The notes below the pieces were generated by a model. That model saw only the letters and a program-made list of their open reading frames with translations. It had not been told where the DNA came from and did not search any database. This document shows, piece after piece, positions 10,654 to 21,983 of a stretch of DNA of 64,000 nt. Source of the DNA: Rhynchosporium graminicola (taxonomy: Eukaryota > Ascomycota > Leotiomycetes > Helotiales > Ploettnerulaceae). Position numbers and translations under genes: made by a program. Position 1 is the first letter of the stretch, and every line of letters begins with the position of its first letter. The DNA is taken from contig FJUW01000009.1 of assembly GCA_900074885.1 (NCBI GenBank), positions 543,349-607,348 on the forward strand. The letters are read 5' to 3'.

Positions 10654-13468
10654 TTACGCACCATCGACCTTCTTCGTTCCGGCCCGTCGACGTGTTTCGC
10701 GTGGCGGACTCGTACCGTACATATCTTCATCCTCACCACCCTTATCCTTACGGATGTTTGGTATAGCCTTGACCTTCTTGGGAGAATCTGCGAAGATATC
10801 TGACGCGCTGACCGGAAATGATGGGTGTCCATTTTCCTCTGGCAGGTGGACTTCTTGGATTCGTGCGGGCATAACGCTAGTCGCATATGTCTTACGGCGC
10901 TTTGGGTCTTTAGCTGCCACTGTGCTTAGATCTGTGCTGGAACGCTTTGGAGGATTTGACAAAGATCCAAGGAGCGGAGGATTAGATGATATGAGCATTT
11001 CATGACCAGCAGTGGTGGTTGCAGCAGATGTTAGAGGAGTGATCGGAGCTGTTGCTTTGTGTCTCGAGACTAGATGCTCCTCATCGTATTGATCGAAGAT
11101 ACCGTGGCATTTCTGAGGAGACTCGTCATTTGGCACTTCTGTAGAGATCTGAGAGGTTTGCTGAACTGTACTCTGGCTTTCGTTAATCTGGCTTTCAGCT
11201 ATCGGGAGTGGTGTGTGCACCTTTCTCACAAGATCCGGGCTTGTAGCTTCGCTCAAGGAGCTTGAAGTGTTGCGGCCCAATACTTTTAGAAGGTCACGGT
11301 CTGTGAGGAAACGATCTTCGGGCTGTCTATTGCTGTTAGCACAGCGCTGATCAATATGCTTGGTCAACATCTTAGAAGCTGCAACACCATCGACCTCTTT
11401 GCTCAGCTTGGCTAGCAGATGCAGGGTCTCTGCACTGGGAGAATGGCCTTCCGGAAGCATGTGCGAAGGTAGGACTCGCTGTGGAATATCATGCCACTAT
11501 CATTGATTAGCATAGCGAAGATATGTTTTCTCAGTATTGGGATCAGGATTAACAGAGGGAAGTGATCCCGATCTGAGATAATTTGAGAGTTTGAGAGCTG
11601 AAAAAGCGCTTACGTTCTGGTGTATAGTCATGAGCTCACGAATCTAACGCGTTTGTGGTCAGCAGGAGTATACATGGGAGAAAAGATCAAGTACCTTGCG
11701 ATTAGAAGTTGACTCAGCTTGAGTACCTAATACATCGTCGAGACTAGACTCTAGCCCAAGTGAAAATTCTAGGTACGCAGTCTTTCTGCCACCCTTTCGA
11801 GCTAATTTTAGATACTCCTCGTGCTGTATCTCCAAGCTTTCCAGGTCGGATGTTGCTTGGCTTGATGATGCAGCTGTTGAGGGTATCGCGGCTTTCTTTT
11901 TCCCGGCCAGCACACCAAGTTCATATGATTCTGCTCTGACTTTGACGAGCTGTTCGAAGTGGGCCAGACGCAGAATACGGAGTTCTTCCTCCATAGCAGA
12001 ACTTAGATCCTTCAACAGCCCCTCGTTCATGAACTGTCTACCTTCGATTCTCGCCAATGAAACTTTCTCATCGAGATCTTGTTCAAGCTGGATTATCTTC
12101 GCTCGAAGTCTCTCTGCCTCGATTTGCGATCTTTCCTTTCCACCTGCCAGATCCCGCTCTAGCTGTGCTAACTTGGTTCGGAGTTTTTCACCCTCGCGCT
12201 GTAGAGGTAGCAAGTTACTCAAGGTTTTTCGATGTGCTTCGTGCTCAGCGTGCAGCTTTTGCTCCGAATTTTCTGTTGCCGCTCGAAGTCCATTTTGCGC
12301 TGATGTATGACGTGCTTCCCATTTGTACTTCAGCTCCTGGACCTGATCTTTAAGAAGACCATTCAGTATATTAGAGATCTGATCTTTGGCGCCTTCTATG
12401 CCCTTGAATGGCACTTGGATGAGTTTGGCTTGTTCCTCTTCCACAGAAACTATGACAGGACTCGATGCAGGCACTACCACTGGACGGAGAACGTCTCTGG
12501 CTGGGCTCTGAAAGCTGGTTTTGTCCGAATTTGGCCGATTCGATGGCGTTGGACTATCTGTTGAAGGCTTCTCAGAACCAAGTGTGTTCAAGCTTCTGTC
12601 AATTTCAGAAGGATCAACTTCTTCGACTTCAATCTTGGGCGATTTCAGGGCTTCTTGCAATCTTCGTTAGTAGTTATGCTTCTCAGCATAATGTATGCAC
12701 TGACCAGTAGAATCGGGGTCGACATTGACAACGATCAGATGCTGTTTGTCCAAGGCTTCAAAGCAAGCTTGAATCTGACCCGAGTTCCATCTCGAAATGC
12801 CTCCTGTCTTGGCGGGGAAGTTAGGATATCCATCACTGAACTGCCACTTGTAAAGGTTCGGCGGCTTGGGATCTGACTTTCTAGGGTCAACCAACTTTGC
12901 CGAGCGAGGTATAAGTTGCCGGCCAATTGCGGTTTCTATGAATGTTTTAGTACACTGCTGCCGTGGAGCTTAAAGTAGTAGGGCTGTGAGTTTACCAATC
13001 GTTGCAATCATTCGGTCTCTTAGTCTGTCAGGCAATCTGTGTTTTTTTGCGGAAGTCTTCTTGGGCATATCCCAGGCAGAGGACTCGCCAAGTATCTGCT
13101 TCTCTTCATCAAGCGCAACTGCGCGAACTCTTCCGTCGGTGAGACCTCGATACAAATTCTCCAGAGCAGAATCTTCCCACTCGCTCGGTAGGCCGCCACC
13201 GTCCTTATATCGTTTAGTGGTTTGATGATGATCAAAGCTATAAGCTGAATCTTCATCGTCTTTGAATTTCCAGTTGATGTAGAATACATCCTTTTCATGA
13301 TCTCCGATAGCTGATTTTTGTTGATTAGCAGCAAGGTAAAATCAAGCTCATTCAATATGTTTTCTAGGGATATCTACCTCGATCTCGCAACTCTTTCTGC
13401 ATGTCTGCGATAACTTGTCGAAGTGTATTGATATTCATCGTGGTTGACTCACGTGGTGGAGTTGCCAT
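10654..13468 (-). CDS. Coiled-coil protein with two W-x-F repeat units, six exons
   Basis: Exons in order of reading: 13468-13378, 13310-12996, 12935-12705, 12653-11695, 11643-11614 and 11496-10654, giving 822 residues in one frame. Two repeat units lie near the N terminus. Unit 1 has W44-x-F46 and W75; unit 2 has W166-x-F168, F175-P176 and W185, each followed by a helix ending in a Leu-containing stretch. A helix (L-R-D-R-M-I-A-T-I-E-T-A) sits between them. A long coiled coil follows at roughly 310-470, then a Ser/Thr/Pro-rich tail with K-R-R-K basic patches, suggesting a nuclear protein. The same unit pair occurs in the gene at 21984-24590. An in-frame upstream ATG near 13606 is possible. 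Intron 3 has two alternative splice choices. Function unknown. Confidence 0.68.
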
Positions 13469-16468
13469 CTTTTCATCAATCTTCGTGGTTGGTGTGCCCA
13501 GCGCGAACTCGTTGTTATGTGTTTTGTGATCGCGCAACCGGACTAGACCCTTTGCGCCAAGAATCGCGCAGTTGTGAAACACTACACGAAAATTTGAAGA
13601 CAGCAATGACTTTTTTTTCTAGCGCCGTATGCCAGGAAAAACTTCAAATTTTCGACTTTGCTTGAATTTAAAGCGTTTTTTAGTAAGTCTCGCTCCCTCG
13701 TGTATGTTGTGTGTTGTTCTATTCTGTGTTGTGTTGTATCAGGAGTTGTGTCGCGAAGCCTTTTTGTTTTGCTCTGCGCGTACACGCTAGTGTTACCGAG
13801 CTTTCGTCGAGCAACATATTCATTGGAAATAAAAGTCAGCAGGTCAGCATATCTGTGTCATGCATAAGAATGTGGACAGTGTCAGAAGACTAAACAAGTA
13901 AATAGAGCTTCAGCAGCCAATTCCTCATCGGATCAACCCTCAAGTTATGCTCGACAAAGTCCCCATCTGCCTTCTTTATGAAGATTCCCACACTACCAGC
14001 TGCCAGGTCAGATTGTCTCCGTGTTATTTATCCTCCTCCATAACTCTAAGAATCTGGACTAGGGCCCGCCAGTTACCACCAGCACGTTCTAGAAGCGCAG
14101 AAGGACAAGGACCAGTCATCGAATCTTGCTTCTCTAGAATATATGTTGCCGCGTCTTCTGGATCCTTTGCTGAAAAGCGAAACAGCTCACCATACGGAGC
14201 CATCATTAGCGAGCCGATCTGGAACAATATTGGACTATGAAGTGGAGGCTTTTAGGCTCATATGGTAAGACCAACAACTGCGTCGAAGGATCACATGTCG
14301 ACAGCCGTCCCTAAAGGTAATCCGAGCCAAGACTCGAGGCTGTAAAAATATTTCGGAAATCTTTTAACATCATAGAGGAGAAGCTTCCGTAGGTATACTC
14401 GTTGGATGTCTGAACGTTATTACGGGAGGTTGACAGTTCCATAGCATAATCGTCCAGTATGACGGATGCTTTTGAATTGTCAAAGTCGCATGCGAACTCA
14501 GAAAGGAGGATGTTTTGTAGCTCAATGTTTGGTGATCATTTTGCAACCTGTAGATGGCCGTAGAATATGATGGCATATTCTAACCTGTGTGAACAATATT
14601 CTTGGCATTTACAAAGACTAGTGCCTACAGACGCTAGCGAGGCACTATCTGCAATAGGATATGTCCAAATTCCTCCGTATGAACATACTTCGAAAATCTT
14701 CTTCCACGCAGCCTAGTGTGATGGAATGCAAGTAGTTGTAGGACCAATCAATTGTCAAATGCGGTCATTTCTTGTGGCGTCCTAAAATGTTTCGTGTCGT
14801 TCAATAGTAAATAGTTGCTTAGCTGTCTATATTACAATGTCTTTCGGGGACCTGTGGCAGCTCAAGAATGATGAGAATACCAAGTATGCGGCTACTGACA
14901 AGTTAAACTGCGCATTCTCAATGCTGGCGACATAAACATGGTTAGTTCTTCGATGTGCTGATTGAATGAGTCGTTAGGAGTTCCGCAGCACGACATATAG
15001 CCCGACTATATGTCGTGCGCTTTTCAGTTTAGCTATCAGTATATTGCACCAGTAAAATACTCCGTATTCTTGAGTTTCACAGTTTCGAAGCGTCCCAGAG
15101 TCTTAGTGTTGATAAATTCAGCAGAAGACAACTAAACGTCGTCCTTCTTAGGTTCGGCTAAATTGACGCTAGTGTTTTTTGAGCATGTCCGTCACAAATT
15201 TATACACTCGTGATCTAGCCTCAAATAGGTCTTCAGATTGATACTCTTTAATTGGGTATTAACTAATGATAATCGAGGATGTATTAGATTAGAATGATAA
15301 ATGACGAAATAAGCTATTTATCGCAAAAATAGTCCCGAGCAATAACGCCTCATACGACTCTAATTTCACTAAATTCTTGGTCCAAATCACTGCCTGCAAA
15401 TTGCCCAGTCCTGTTACTAAGAACCTCTCTCCCACTCTCCCTAATCAATTTCGTGACCAAGTATGAGTATTTCACTCTATGAAAAGTCTAAGCTTCTTCT
15501 TTAACTGCTTCAGTGCGAATATCGATCCCGCACACCCCCCTTTTTACCATATTGAATGTGAGCAAAGAATCCAATTCTTTTACGATTACTATGCGCTACT
15601 AAATCCGAAGTCTGCGGCCGCGATTAATGAGTTAATTTAAGTTCAGCCGAGAGTAGTAAGTGGTGTTGAGATATTATTATATAGAACTTGTGGGTCTTGG
15701 ACTAGGAGTCTGGTAGTAGGCTTTGAGATGATGTGCCTATGACGCTCCTGCTACTGCTATTAACCTACAGCAGTTTATCATGTGTATCTATATCAATAGC
15801 CCTTTTGAGAAATTGAATTATACACCTGTAATACAGTTTTACATGTTCACTCTGTCAATACTAAAACTAGTAGATTTATACTGCGAAAATCACAAGACCA
15901 GCGTAACAAGGTTATGAGTGAAATATATAGGTAAACAATATTCGCTTAGACGTGTCAGGGGATTCAAGGCAGAGAAACGGAACCCATATTCCAGACCTTG
16001 AATCTTTCAAAGGTGACAAGAGTCCTAGGTTCCGTGTCTATCTCACTGTACAAAGTTTTGCACGAGAATATCCTACCTGATATAGTAGCTCGAAATGTAT
16101 TAGAAGGTTCGATAGACTAACTCAAGCAGATTTCTGGTTATATCCACCAGGAAAGAGCGAAGAATAACAGATATTAAGATTCTTCTCTTCAAGTATTGAT
16201 AGAATATTTGTAATTGCGAATAGTGAAACTGCATATTGATACCATGGGGTTTGTTGATATTTAGACCTTTAGCGATTACCCCTCCTCTTATCGGTGATTG
16301 GCACGCCACATCCCTGTCCGCCGCTAGGAGCGCCTATAGCACCAAATCATCTGAGGCTCCCCTCCACAACTCTAGCTGCCTATCATCTTCATCCCAGTAC
16401 CATCCACATATTTCTCTGCCGCAACAGCACACAATACAGAACCTCCACATATCACACACAAAAATAAG
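13469..16468. other. 3-kb intergenic region
   Basis: It holds the upstream regions of two genes (the coiled-coil gene and NEDD8). A CCAAT-type site (reverse ATTGG) is near 16296. A minus frame at 14024-14227 looks protein-like but lacks an ATG and neighbours. A perfect hairpin is at 14988-15018. Nothing else is recognisable. Confidence 0.5.
14988..15018. repeat. Perfect 13-bp inverted repeat with 5-nt loop
   Basis: GCACGACATATAG, loop CCCGA, then CTATATGTCGTGC: a perfect 13-bp stem. It is isolated, with no T-run on either side, so it is not a standard terminator. It could form a hairpin in RNA or a cruciform, or be a dimer-binding operator. Confidence 0.75.
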
Positions 16469-17131
16469 ATGTTGATCAAAGTCCGCACACTTACCGGAAA
16501 GGAGATCGAGCTAGACATCGAGCCTGATTACAAGGTACGTTTGATAAATTAAGCCAGCACGACAACTTTAGCTGGACTAGGTCCGGCGGTGATGTTGACC
16601 CCTAATGTGTTGGTGAAATGAAGTGGCGAGTAATAGAATACCAAGCTGATTACCTGATCTACAGGTCTCACAGATCAAGGAGAAAGTCGAGGAGAAGGAG
16701 GGCATTCCACCTGTTCAGCAGCGCTTGATCTTTGGTGGCAAGCAGATGTACGTTTTTTAATCCCTTCAACTCAAACCAGACGACCCGCCTTGCTATTTCT
16801 TCCCTCATCTTCCGGAAGCAGAGGTCCAGCCTTGGGAAACTATGGAAGCTATTCCAACCAACGCGCCGAGCTATACCCCACAGACCGCACCCTGGCTTCG
16901 AATTACCTTCACAAACTTAGGAAGGCAGATAAGAAATGCCAGACCACATAGCGGTCAGGCATGTCACCGGAGTAAATGCAGGGCGTGGGATAAGAATAAA
17001 GGGAACAAAGAATATTATGCTGACGTATGTTTGCATACAGGGCAGATGAGAAGACGGCCACGGAGTACGCACTGGAAGGCGGAGCGACGCTACATCTTGT
17101 TCTTGCGCTGCGTGGGGGAGCGTGTCTGTAG
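16469..17131 (+). CDS. rub1: NEDD8 ubiquitin-like modifier (Rub1)
   Basis: Exons are 16469-16534, 16665-16747 and 17041-17131; the product has 79 residues. NEDD8 is activated by Ula1-Uba3, transferred by Ubc12 and joined to cullins to switch on cullin-RING ubiquitin ligases. The ubiquitin fold is intact from M-L-I-K-V at residue 1. Ile44 and Lys48 are present. The end reads L71-A72-L73-R74-G75-G76; Ala72 is the hallmark separating NEDD8 from ubiquitin, which has Arg72. Three residues (A-C-L) follow Gly-Gly and must be removed by a processing protease. Intron 2 is long for this window (293 nt). It is convergent with Elongin A, itself a partner of a cullin ligase. Confidence 0.95.
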
Positions 17132-17966
17132 ATCATCTCTTGATCTTAGGCTCTGGAATATCTATGGGAAGGATAGGCGCCGCGCCTCTGGGACCGATCC
17201 GTAATGATCCTTACAATGGCGCTTTTTGAGGGGTTGGAGCCGTGGAATATGGGACAGGAATTGTGGGGGAGCGCATATGTGATCAAAACATGGCATGGCA
17301 TGGCTAGGAAACATGACAAAAGCGAGACAGGGCTGGCAGGATGAGTTGAAGGGTTGGGCGGAAGGCTGGCTATACGTGTTAGGAACGACATAATATCTGC
17401 AAGGAACCACGCAGTCGGTGAAATCAAGTCACAGCACTTCTTTTCAAAATATCCAGATACTATACTGCGTTCACCCCTCGAGTTTTGTTCTACGTTCCCA
17501 GCATGGCAGGGTACGAAATGACTTTTAGATGGTATGATAATGAAGAAACGTTATAGCATGAGTGAGTTTCTCGTCGACTAATTAAGTAGCTTTGGTTCAA
17601 GATAAAGCATAGAATTCTTACTACTGTGAGCTTACGAGCCTGCACAAGTACATAAATCATACATGTCTTCTATTATGATTCTGTCTCGGTAATGTGACTG
17701 GCTGTATCATAGACAATGCATGGGGCATATATCATCCAATTAGCAAGAATAATAAAGATATCAAAGACTAGAAGCTTAACAATATGCTATTTCCGATTAT
17801 ATTATGATTCCAGTATAGCTAGACCGTTGAAGCCATCCGAACCACTCTCTAGCCAAACGCCTGACTGACGCCACGCAAACGCTTCTATCCGGACGCTTCC
17901 AAGATCCCATATACGCCTATCCGTCCTCCATAGCTTTCCCTCTACACGAAAATCTTCTTTTTAAAC
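17132..17966. other. Intergenic between convergent NEDD8 and Elongin A
   Basis: 835 bp holding the 3' regions of two convergent genes. No additional ORF with support. Confidence 0.5.
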
Positions 17967-19273
17967 TCAATTAATCCTTCGCTTTTTAGGCCCTCTATTG
18001 AATACATCGACTTCTTTCCTCTTCGATGTAGGGGGTCTCTGTCCCATTCCCGATCTTGGCGGCGGAGAATTCTTCACCACAAGAGCTGGCGGTGGGGAGG
18101 AAGCTGGTCTAGTTCGAGGCTTAGAGACCATCGAGCTGATGATATCTGAAGGTTTCGGTCTGGATCGTGATGAGGAAACTGGAGGAGACGAAGATTGCTG
18201 GTATGGTTGAGATGTCGTTGGCCTAGATGTAGGGCATGAAGATACTGACGAGGAAACGGGCCTCGAATTCGGTCTAGATGCTGGTTCTGGATGTTCGTCG
18301 AACAGGTCGTCTCCATCTTCATCATCAACAATGAAATCATCCATTTCGTCTTCGGATGACCCAACCATTGTGTGCTTCATACCACTAGCAGAGTCCTGCT
18401 TTGATACACTACCTCCAGCCATAGCAGCTCTAAGTTTCTTCTCCCTCTCCTCCAGCGTCGGGCCTCTTATCCCACCTGTGAAAGTCCCACCAAGACTTGC
18501 CTGATGCCTCCTACTGAGAATCTTGATAGCTGGCTGAGCCGCAGTCCTATGCTCCTTCACCATTCCCTCCGGTGCCCTCCTCACCTGCCCCAGTGGCCCC
18601 GATAAACTATGCGTCGGCCTAGCCAACTTCCCCATCTGGCTGATCTCCTTCGCTTCCCTCCTCGCCCTTGTGAGAACGCTCTTCCCATCTGTCATCTTCG
18701 TCTTGCTCCCACTCGTCCAATTCAACGTACTTGGTGCCTCCTTCCTGAACACTCCTCCTTTCTTAATCGGCACGCCCCCATTATTAGCAATCATCCTCGG
18801 ATCCCGCGGCAGCTTAGGCAGACTCCTCAAATCGACAATCTTGCTCACGCTACCTTCCCTGGCCTGTTTCAACCCCATCATACTATTCCTCAGGATCTCC
18901 TCATCTCTTGCTATCTCCTCTTGTTGTTCGCGCTTGTATTTGCAGTATATTTCGTACCATTTTCGAGGGTTCTTGGGACGGTAATTCTTGGTGCGCCAAT
19001 TAGGGATGTGTCGTGAAATGAAGGATTGCCAGAGTTCAGCGTCTTCGCCCAGAAGTTGCGGGGAGTTGAGCTCGATCTGGTGGAGTTGTTCAGGGGATTC
19101 GACTCGTTTGAGGACGGTGCGGATTTGGAGATACTCGAAGGATCCGACATCTACGAGACCTGGAATTGTCAATGAGGTGATCCTGAGGGAGGGGAGGGGA
19201 CCATCAATAGCTTACTACGAATGTTTTTGATGCATGCTTTGGTGCATAGATCTACTAGAGATGCGGCGGGCAT
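17967..19273 (-). CDS. Elongin A (RNA polymerase II transcription factor SIII subunit A)
   Basis: Exon 1 is 19273-19219 and exon 2 is 19159-17967, giving 415 residues. The Elongin A domain fills the first ~110 residues. It starts with S-L-V-D-L-C-T-K-A near residue 5, resembling the BC box that binds Elongin C. The F-box-like helices follow (D-V-G, then L-K-R-V-E-S-P-E-Q-L-x-Q-I-E), then the W-x-x-F-I and R-K-W-Y-E-I-Y segments. The remaining ~300 residues are basic, Ser/Pro-rich and probably disordered, ending in a K-K-R-R nuclear-type signal. In the family, Elongin A stimulates elongation and recruits a cullin ligase that ubiquitylates stalled Pol II. The head-to-head neighbour is Thoc7. 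Confidence 0.88.
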
Positions 19274-19669
19274 TTTGGCTGTAGTATGAGTCTGAAATTC
19301 TTGGATTTTTCGTAGAGGTTTCTCTTGAATATCGAGGATATTCTGAGTAGTCGTGAATAACGAGGTTCATTGGTATGCTTTGGGTATGTGACGACAGATA
19401 ACTTGATGTGCTCAGTGGATGACGGAGTAACGCGATGCCATACGACTATATTCGAGTTTCGGAAATTTGACCAACTTAGAAGACCATTTTGAGAATGGCT
19501 TTGTAAGAAAGTATTAATTAACATAGGGTTGAAAAGTGAAGTGAAGCCGAGCAGAGCCCCAATGTCTATCTGGGCCGGACTGATCGGTGGATGCAAGCTA
19601 AAGTGCGGCCCCATAACCGCATTGTGATCATCGCAAGCAGCCCGACAACCCGAAACTTCAACTTCAATT
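19274..19669. promoter_or_regulatory. Shared divergent promoter, Elongin A / Thoc7
   Basis: The two start codons lie 396 bp apart on opposite strands, so this short stretch must contain both promoters and 5' UTRs. I see no clear TATA box. Co-regulation of two transcription-linked genes is inferred from the layout only. Confidence 0.55.
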
Positions 19670-20824
19670 ATGAACACCATCACGAGAACTTCACATCGAC
19701 CCTCAATCGATCAGCCTGTTTCTACAATGGCTTCTTTTAAATTCCTGGATTCTAGAGATGAGGACGAGCTCCACAAATCCCGCCTACTAAACGTCGAAGA
19801 AAAGCCCTTCAAGCGTGTCACCAAGCGTCTGCTCGCGAAGGATTCCCTCCTCAGCAAGCCCATCAAGCTCCTCACTCCACCACCAGAGAGCGCAGGTGGA
19901 GAAGTCGAATCGAACGATGCCTCCCTTCAGAAACAACTCGACGATCGCCGCCAATTTGGAGAGGACGTCGAGTTTGACTTCGCCGCGTTCGATTACAGCA
20001 TCTCCCGCATCCAATTTCTGCTAAACAGCAACGAGCGCGAACGTGCGCGGTATCAAGCCGACAAACAACGGATATTGGAGACGGCGCAGGCTGTGAGAGA
20101 TAGCACGGCACAATTACGCCTCCAGCTCGAAGAATCGAAGAAGACTTTAGAGCAACGCAAGAAATTCGATAAACTAGCTGAGAAAATCACGAACAACCAG
20201 CTTCTGAAACCGAGGGATGTGCAGAATGCTAGCTTGGAAAAACTAGAGAACGAGTGCAAGGGGCTCGAGATGGAGAGTCATGCTTATAGTGTTACTTGGA
20301 AGGAGAGGAGGGCTCAATTTGGGAAAATTGTGGAGGAGGGGATGCAGTTAAGACGGTTGATTAGGGATGAGAAGGAGGAGGTTGAGAGAAGAGAGGGCAT
20401 GGATGGTGGCGAAGAGGATGGTGAGGTTGGGGATGGGAGTAGAGGGGGAATGACACCGAAGCATAGTAGTCAGAGTGAAAATGTTACGCCGAGACCAGAT
20501 TCGCTTCCAGAGCCGGGTTTGAAGGCAAGACCGCTGCAGTCGGGGTCTTTGTCCATGGAAAGTAGGAGCAATAGCCGTGCCGCATCACCTGCTGTGTCGG
20601 AACGTCGCAAAGAGGTCGAACAGAGCGAGGACTCGACTATGGGTGAGGCTGGATCCAAAGTGGAGGAGGGTGATGTGGCGGTCGACACACCAATGGCAGA
20701 AGCTGTGGACTCGCAACTAGAGGTTCAAACACCGCAAGTCATTGTTGAAGAACCAGTCGAGGACCAGGCAGGGAAGGGGGCAACTGAGGCGGGTGAGGCT
20801 GAAGATAAGATGGACACTACTTAG
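19670..20824 (+). CDS. THO complex subunit 7 (Thoc7/Mft1 family)
   Basis: Single exon. From ATG 19670 it has 384 residues; ATG 19727 (M-A-S-F-K-F-L) is an equally likely start and would remove 19 residues. The Tho7 domain is seen in R-L-L-N-V-E-E-K-P-F-K-R, followed by the F-D-Y-S-I-S-R-I-Q-F-L-L segment and a coiled coil to about residue 245. The last ~140 residues are acidic, Ser/Pro/Glu-rich and probably disordered. THO couples transcription elongation to mRNA packaging and export and prevents R-loops. It is divergent from Elongin A and convergent, 237 bp apart, with tubulin cofactor A. Confidence 0.85.
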   Translation: MNTITRTSHRPSIDQPVSTMASFKFLDSRDEDELHKSRLLNVEEKPFKRVTKRLLAKDSLLSKPIKLLTPPPESAGGEVESNDASLQKQLDDRRQFGEDVEFDFAAFDYSISRIQFLLNSNERERARYQADKQRILETAQAVRDSTAQLRLQLEESKKTLEQRKKFDKLAEKITNNQLLKPRDVQNASLEKLENECKGLEMESHAYSVTWKERRAQFGKIVEEGMQLRRLIRDEKEEVERREGMDGGEEDGEVGDGSRGGMTPKHSSQSENVTPRPDSLPEPGLKARPLQSGSLSMESRSNSRAASPAVSERRKEVEQSEDSTMGEAGSKVEEGDVAVDTPMAEAVDSQLEVQTPQVIVEEPVEDQAGKGATEAGEAEDKMDTT

Positions 20825-21061
20825 AGTGTCGGATAAAAGTCAACGTATGATTTGTGTGTGCACCAGCAGAACCCATATACCCTCAATCTTGCAATTTGTA
20901 CTCAGCATGAAGCCTTTGACCCAAATTATTTGGTCATTCTGGCGGCTTCGCAAAATTCCCGCTGCTTTGTTGAGCCGCTCTAGAATTGTGGTATCATAAT
21001 GTCGCAAAATCAAACAACTTCCCTCGATTCTCCATTGTTATCCTTTCCTCTCCCAGCCGTC

Positions 21062-21650
21062 TCAATCCTTTGAAGCCTCTCTCGCACTCTGTATGACTTC
21101 CTTTGCCTTGGTTATCTCGCTCTCCACCGCACCATTTGACTGTCCATCTTCCACCTGGTCTTCTAACTTTTGGAGGGCGTCTTTGATGCGTTGGCGAAGA
21201 GGAGGGAAGACATTCTTGGTTTCTTGAATGGCAGCTCGCTGGAAATTAGCACGTTAGCGTGAGTAGATATTTTGAATGATGGTTGATTATCGAAACACAA
21301 GATGGTCCCAAGTTCTTGCGTATTGCTTGAGATCGGCTTGTTGGACAGCTCCAGGCGCATAGCGGGGTAAATATTCAACAGCATCTCCGTACTCAGCATT
21401 CCATCTGTGCGATGCCATGATTTGAGTGCCTCATAAAAGATACTCAGGCCCCATCGACAGTATTCCAAGTGAAAGCATGACGTACCTCTTGCTTCAACTT
21501 GTAATCCGCATTTTCATCGTCATCCTTTGCTGCCAGGATTTTCTCTAGACGCGTCTCTTGTACTTGCAGCTCTTTCTCGTAGGATACCTCTTCTTTGACG
21601 AGGCGCTGGAGAGATGATGTTGCGATGGCAAGGGGCGATGGCGGAGACAT
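21062..21650 (-). CDS. Tubulin-binding cofactor A
   Basis: Exon 1 is 21650-21486 and exon 2 is 21238-21062; the product has 113 residues, the usual size of TBCA/Rbl2. It is a three-helix bundle: L-Q-R-L-V-K-E-E-V-x-Y-E-K-E in helix 1, a D-x-D-E-N-A-D-Y-K-L-K-Q-E segment, then Q-E-T-K-N-V-F-P-P-L-R-Q-R at the start of the last half. Cofactor A captures released beta-tubulin during tubulin folding in the cytosol. The single 247-nt intron is long for this gene density and contains its own ATG-initiated ORF (next entry). It is head-to-head with the Zn2Cys6 gene. Confidence 0.9.
21287..21418 (-). CDS. 43-residue ORF nested in the TBCA intron
   Basis: ATG at 21418, TAA at 21287, same strand as the host gene and wholly within its intron, in a frame that cannot be spliced onto exon 1 without an early stop. 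The peptide starts M-A-S-H-R-W-N-A-E-Y-G-D and is rich in Tyr, Arg, Ala and Gln. It contains L-P-R-Y-A-P-G-A-V-Q-Q and ends D-H-L-V-F-R. Composition looks protein-like rather than intron-like, but I do not recognise it. It could be a small protein with its own transcript, a relic exon, or chance. Confidence 0.35.
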   Translation of the reverse strand: MASHRWNAEYGDAVEYLPRYAPGAVQQADLKQYARTWDHLVFR

Positions 21651-21983
21651 GTTGACGAGTCCGTGGGTTTTTTCTTATGGTGCGTGTGCTGCTCGCAGTC
21701 GAGGAGTGTTATGGGTTTATTCTATTGAGAAGATTGGAGGCACAAACCTAGCCTGTCTGAGCTTCTGATTAAAGTCAAGCTTTCTTTAGCGCCTTCTGAT
21801 GATCACCTTCAACCAAGCTCGAGGCTCGCTCGTTTTCGACCTCAGCCTTGCGACCATGAATGTCCTCTATATATTCACTCGAATTGGGACGAGCGGCAGG
21901 ATTAGATAAACCCAGCGCCTTAATTTCTCCCTCCTACCTTTCCTTTGCTTTATTCATTCTACACCAAAGACTACCATAACAAA
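21651..21983. promoter_or_regulatory. Shared divergent promoter, TBCA / Zn2Cys6 gene
   Basis: 333 bp between two opposed start codons. A TATA-like TATATA lies at about 21869-21874 and a CT-rich tract at 21923-21950 precedes the plus-strand start, as is common in fungal promoters. Confidence 0.5.

Noticed and set aside
13947..14240. Opposed 97-codon plus and 67-codon minus frames
   Set aside because: The minus frame (14024-14227) looks slightly protein-like but has no ATG and no splice partner that I could find.
16842..17204. 120-codon plus ORF
   Set aside because: Runs through NEDD8 intron 2 and exon 3 in the wrong frame.
19255..19683. 142-codon minus ORF over the Elongin A / Thoc7 promoter
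   Set aside because: Overlaps exon 1 of Elongin A in another frame and shows no domain.
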